This document shows, in pieces, positions 59,810-64,000 of a stretch of DNA of 64,000 nucleotides. A model generated the notes under the pieces. It made no database searches, was not told the DNA's origin, and saw only the letters and a program-made list of their open reading frames with translations. The position numbers and the translations under genes are program-made. The stretch comes from Steinernema hermaphroditum. Taxonomy: Eukaryota; Nematoda; Chromadorea; Rhabditida; Steinernematidae. The DNA lies in the NCBI GenBank assembly GCA_030435675.1, contig CM059624.1:11556769-11620768 (forward strand), written 5' to 3'. Position 1 is the stretch's first letter, and each line of letters starts with the position of its first letter.

Positions 59810-62275
59810 TATGTTTTCGGAAATCACCAAAAAGCCTGCGCCGAAATGATTTGAATGACAACTTTTGCCTTTAACACTCTTACAGATCGTAACTTTTACA
59901 GATTGAAGGTTTTAACGCTTTTCAATGACGTCAGCACCCATATCTTTCGAAATGTGTACGTTTAGGTCCAACTTCCCACAATAACGACATTACGGGCACG
60001 CCAGGACTTAGTGAAATCAAGACGTTCGAAATGACGTTCTATACCCATCAAAGCGCAAAAGAAATCATTTTTTAGATTAAAAAAGCAAACTTCAAATCTT
60101 GGCGACATCTGGGATTTAAATGGTCCACAAGAGGGCCAACTTCCACTCGTGATAGCTACGAGTTTGCGATATTTCAAAAGATCATCAAGCACATGATGTT
60201 TCTGCGTCAGTTTTCATAACAATGGTTTTACGTACATCTTTCTAATCCCAAACGAAACGTGCTTTGCCATAAACTACAATTCCGTCATAATGGAAGGCCG
60301 CACCTACGTAGAAGATCGAGTCAGTCGACCATGCAAGGCAAATATCCGAATCAACTCTTTCGAGGCTAATTGCAGCCAACGCTTCATCTCTGATCGCTAT
60401 CGTCGCCAAACGTCGTCATCGCCGTCCCATCAACCATTCATTGGGCCCACGTCATCATCGCCTCTTGTCACCTCCATGAATAATAAATGCGACGACTTCG
60501 GAAGTTCTTCCTCCTCCAACTGGAATGACAAAGAAGACGAGCTCATCAGGCATTCGCCATTCGACGAAGACCCCAAAAAAGCGCTCCGTTTTTGTCGGTC
60601 TCCACGGCCTCCACCGTATCCATAGCTAATCAGCCGAGGGCTGCAGAGGTCAGCGGCGGGCCTCCCGCATTCTCCGCCACATAATTAATGTGTTCGCGCG
60701 CCGCATTGTCTCATTTGACGACCAAGATTAGATGATCTCTTTTGGCCTGGGTTCCACGCTCATTTGACCCAATTAGGGCGTTCGCTGGAGAATTGGCGAA
60801 TTAACCAAAGACACGAGGGGACAGACTTTGGAGACTTGTCAGAAGCAGCTTCAAAGCACAGGGGACCGACGCTGAATGAAGGACATAGTTCCTGGGTTTC
60901 GGAAACTTCTGAAACGTTCCCAAAAATATTGCACACCGTAGTCGTAACCTTCCCTCTTTCGCCGGCACTCAACGGAGTTGACTGCAGCGATGGCATCGGC
61001 CTGTGCTCAAGCACCAATCCCCCAAAAGCACACGATCGTTCTGCAGTGTGGTACTCATCTCTCAATGAATGAATGCCCAAAACAAACCAAAGCAGGAATC
61101 CTAGATTTGATTTTTCCAGATAGATGTCAACTGTGTGTGGCGGCGACAAATTTTGTTTTCGCCTCAACACCGCGCCGACGAGCAGCAATTACAGCGACAG
61201 GACAACAATAATCGCATTGCAATTATGTTCGAGTCAGTCGTGCTGAACCAAAAAAGGCAAACAGTCGTGCAAGGGATCATGATTTTAACGATAGTCCGCA
61301 TACATTCTCTGACATACAAAGAAATCGATGAATGAGTAGTCAAATCTGACTTTAATCCGAGTCCACTGTTGCACTGTTAATATACTTATAAGAAATCCGA
61401 CGTTGAATATGGCCACTGTTTGTTAAAATTACGGTTAAATCGATGTATTTTATTTGACACAGATTGGTGGTATACCAGTTGAAGAAGTTCTGTCTTCCAG
61501 AAGACACTGTGAAAGGCAGGTCTCTATAAGTTGATGATCACTAGATCTTTGCTTCTATTTTGAAGTTGCTGTACCTCGTGTGAAAAGACCGAAACCTATA
61601 GAAAGCTTTGACTGATTATTTATTCGGCGTGGGTAAGTCACTCTCTATTGGGAAGTACTACATGTATTGAGGGGCCACTATCACAGGTAATGTGGAACAA
61701 CGTGGAACAACAGCGAAAAGTTTCTATTTCTTTGCGGGAAACGAAGCTAAACAAGAAACATGACATCCTGCTTCACGACAAACTCACGATTTGTGTTGGG
61801 TGATTCTCGCTTATACGGTAAATATTTCGACGACTTATTTCAATCTACGAGACTGATTTCACATTCGACGAAGAGATCAAAAGGTGGACCAAACTAGGAA
61901 CGAGGCAGCTTCTGCCCTTGCGGTGCACAACGATGAGGAGGTAAATGTTCTTGAAATCTTGAGCATTTATCCTGAAAAGATCGATTCGAGATCGACACAA
62001 AATGGCCACCTTAAAAGCGGACATTTTTCAATGTCGATGGTACGACAAGATCGAGCTGGATGAAGCCAATCCCGTCGACAACTTTCCTCATCATACGAAA
62101 GATTCTTTCCATTATGAATGTATCAATCAGTATCCTACTGCAGTATCCTACAACATTGCGATGCCCCGTGAAGTTCGCACATTTTCCTTTGCGATGCATG
62201 TTGCCAGAACCGGGTACATTTATATCCCGATTGTCCACCTTCAATCACAACCAAAACCTTCCACCGGAACCAACG
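59810..62275. other. Gene-poor stretch upstream of the Skp1-related gene
   Basis: A 111-codon + frame at 60,290-60,625 (Ser-rich, ending PPPYP) is coding-like but unsupported by any family match. The other frames look like chance. The last 60 bases form the Skp1-related gene's promoter, with a TTTATATCC box near 62,219. Confidence 0.4.
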
Positions 62276-62812
62276 ATGGCCTCCGAAACGGTGAAGCTGG
62301 CCTCTTCCGACGGAAAGGAGTTCGAGGTGCAGAAGAAGGACTTCCAGAAGGCGAACCTTCTTAAGACAATGATGGCCGACCTCGGCTTCGACGAGGACGC
62401 CCTGCCCGAGGAGGCAATTCCGATGCCGTCGGTGAACGCCGACGCCCTCGAGACGATCGTCGACTGGCTGAGGATGCACGAGGAAGAGGAGCCGCGCTCC
62501 GAGGACGACCGCCAGATCCATCGCTTCAACCGGAACGTCTCCAAGGAAGACACGGAGCTGTTGGACAAGCAGTTTCCCCGGTCGAGGCTGGCCGCCGTCA
62601 TCAATGCCGCCTACTACCTCGAGATGCCCGACCTCATCGACACTCTTGTGAAGTACACGGCCAACAACCTGGAGGGAAAGACGGCCGAGGAGATGTCCCA
62701 GTGGCTCGAGATCCCACTCAAGAAGGACGAGCGCAAGAACGCCGCCGGCGATCAGGGGGCTGACGAGGGCGAATCCTCCGAGAAAAGAGAGCGCACCGGA
62801 GGGGGCAATTAG
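62276..62812 (+). CDS. Skp1-related protein (SCF ubiquitin ligase adaptor)
   Basis: Role: Skp1 links F-box proteins to cullin-1 in SCF ubiquitin ligases; nematodes have many Skp1 paralogues. Seen: an intronless 178-residue protein. The N-terminal BTB/POZ-like half is VKLASSDGKEFEVQKK, then IPMPSVNADALETIVDWLRMH (the 'VLKKVIxWCxxH' helix). After an acidic linker, DTELLDKQFPRSRLAAVINAAYYLEM matches 'LFELILAANYLDI', and LIDTLVKYTANNLEGKTAEE matches the F-box-binding helices. Odd: the usual ending 'EEExxRKENxW' is replaced by a charged Gly-containing tail, and 'DFDQxFL' reads DTELLDKQF. The open frame extends upstream to 62060, but homology begins at MASETVKLA, so that Met was chosen. Single-exon structure is common for expanded members. 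A TATA-like box lies about 55 bp upstream. Confidence 0.92.
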   Translation: MASETVKLASSDGKEFEVQKKDFQKANLLKTMMADLGFDEDALPEEAIPMPSVNADALETIVDWLRMHEEEEPRSEDDRQIHRFNRNVSKEDTELLDKQFPRSRLAAVINAAYYLEMPDLIDTLVKYTANNLEGKTAEEMSQWLEIPLKKDERKNAAGDQGADEGESSEKRERTGGGN

Positions 62813-63134
62813 GTGGAGAATCCCCACTACAGTATACCCGATTATTGCATATTTCCTTGATAAACAGATACCTTATCCTTGTAAATATTTTCCAAACTTA
62901 CTTAACATTCTGACTGACTTTTCTGGGCAACGAACAGAGTAGCTATATTGATGGTAAACATTCCGAGTTGGACTTCCCAATCTGGCATCCTCAGTACTTG
63001 TTCCAGACGGGCTGTCAGTCATAATCTGCTTTGTGATCGCTTTTTGAAAAGTTCCTGATCTCTTTTGTGTCGATTTATTTGTGCTCGCGTCCTTTGCCCC
63101 GCAGCTCTTGTTTACTATATGAACGAGGCGTCAC
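62813..63134. other. Intergenic spacer between the Skp1-related gene and the TIL gene
   Basis: About 320 bp between the Skp1-related stop and the TATA box of the next gene. It presumably holds the Skp1-related 3' UTR and the TIL promoter. No canonical AATAAA was seen. Confidence 0.4.
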
Positions 63135-63142
63135 TATAAAAG
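63135..63142 (+). promoter_or_regulatory. TATA box of the TIL-domain gene
   Basis: TATAAAAG, 42 bp before the ATG at 63184, in a suitable position for a short 5' UTR. Confidence 0.6.
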
Positions 63143-63183
63143 TGAAATGGGAATAGGACTCGACACTCACAAGTGATCGCTCA

Positions 63184-63980
63184 ATGTATACGGTAAGTGA
63201 ACAAGTTCTTCTGATGTCAAGGCTCGGTTTAGATTCTGATTCTTGTCCTTGCGCTCATTGGTGCGCTTCAAGCGGACGGTATCAGTTCTGGAATTGGAAT
63301 TGGCAATGGGGCAGGGCCACCAAGCGGCTCCGGAGAAGGGCAGATTCCGCCCTCTGGCATTGATATCGGAGGTGGAGCAGGAATAGGTTCGGGAGCACGA
63401 CCTCCGGGCAGCGCCCAGCCACCTAAGATCGGATCCGGTGTGGAATTCGGCTCAGGTGGTGGCATCAGTCCGGGTGGAGGCATCCAAATCGGAGATGGAA
63501 TTGACTTCGGGGGATTCCCGCCTCTTCCACCCATCGGAACTGGTGTAGAGCCTGGCCCTATCCCTGAAGGACCCATTCCCGCTAAGCCTCTGCCTAACAT
63601 CACTTATCCTGGATTCTGCCGCCGGGAGAACGAAGTATTCAGTCTCTGCAATGGACGATGTGACCGAACCTGCACGAACTATTACCCGAAATGTTCCGGT
63701 TTCTGCATTTCCGGATGCATTTGCAAAGATCGTAGGGACACTTCCGAAGATTTATCTGTTCTATTCCGATCTAGAGTACGTTCGCGACTGCTATGGAAAC
63801 TGTGTGCCCTACTGGACCTGCTACAACTACGATCAGCCCGGATCCTGTGAGTGATTGAGATCGGTCGAGTCGACAGAGATCATTTCAGCTTGCTGCCCTT
63901 CTTGCAACTGGAACGAGGTGTGCAGACAGCCGAACCCCCGCGGGCGCACTACTTGCACTCCGTGGTGGGGAGGCAAATGA
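63184..63980 (+). CDS. Secreted Gly/Pro-rich protein with TIL (trypsin-inhibitor-like) Cys-rich domain
   Basis: Model: exons 63184-63192, 63233-63731, 63775-63846 and 63889-63980, with short GT-AG introns, giving 223 residues and a complete gene. Seen: a signal peptide (MYTILILVLALIGALQA) with the first intron right after codon 3; then about 110 residues rich in Gly, Pro, Ile and Ser (GIGIGNGAGPPSGSG and similar) resembling low-complexity extracellular proteins; then from C132 a TIL domain: CRRENEVFSLCNGRCDRTC, YPKC, SGFCISGCICKD, YVRDC, YGNCVPYWTC. A second Cys cluster (SSCCPSCNWNEVC ... RTTC) ends the protein. Known: TIL domains are protease inhibitors with five disulphides. Here there are 11 cysteines in the domain and five after it, so pairing may differ. 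Inferred: an extracellular inhibitor or cuticle/surface protein. Reading straight through intron 2 would lose the last TIL cysteines, which supports that intron. Confidence 0.85.
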
Positions 63981-64000
63981 TTCAGAAAACCTTTATAATG

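Noticed and set aside
62135..62827. 230-codon minus ORF
   Set aside because: Shadow of the Skp1-related gene.
63268..63603. 111-codon Pro/Gly-rich minus ORF
   Set aside because: Antisense of the Gly/Pro-rich exon of the TIL gene.
1..64000. CRISPR array or bacterial operon
   Set aside because: No regularly spaced identical repeats and no prokaryotic gene organisation; introns and gene families are nematode-like.

Overview
This window looks like nuclear DNA of a nematode. It carries families expanded or typical in nematodes (an srsx-type chemoreceptor GPCR, a Skp1-related protein, a TIL-domain secreted protein, a Na+/K+-ATPase-like alpha subunit). Several introns are only 40-60 bp with pyrimidine-rich TTTCAG-like acceptors, and there are many short TA-flanked DNA transposons. 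I cannot name the species. No bacterial genes, CRISPR arrays or complete viral genes were seen.

Layout. 0-0.4 kb: one exon of a P-type ATPase, minus strand, running off the left edge. 0.4-17.8 kb: gene-poor and repeat-rich, with a decayed Tc1/mariner transposase, three sets of tandemly duplicated non-coding segments, a near-perfect foldback element with two inverted tRNA-like modules, and a TA-flanked inverted-repeat element. 17.8-22.4 kb: a compact gene cluster of a 4-exon srsx GPCR (+), a 5-exon testis-specific-kinase-like Ser/Thr kinase (+), and a convergent SH2-domain protein (-). 24.6-29.4 kb: a 9-exon gene on the minus strand encoding a Ser-rich protein with a Cys4 C-terminus. It has no long ORF and was assembled exon by exon from splice sites and phase. 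29.4-62 kb: about 32 kb with no confident gene. CpG-rich islands alternate with AT-rich DNA, with a 5'-truncated RTE-like retrotransposon, a second foldback element, a mariner copy with both ends intact but a ruined transposase, and a mariner-derived MITE. 62.2-64 kb: an intronless Skp1-related gene and a complete 4-exon secreted Gly/Pro-rich TIL protein, both on +.

How they relate. The genes do not form one pathway. The kinase and the SH2 protein are convergent, with about 150 bp between stop codons. The most unusual structures are the foldback family (two members with the same ends, one carrying tRNA-like modules), a dispersed repeat with several recognisable copies, a kinase intron with a GA donor, and an SH2 domain without the usual phosphotyrosine-binding arginine. 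Exon coordinates come from hand reading of splice signals and phase and have not been checked against transcripts.
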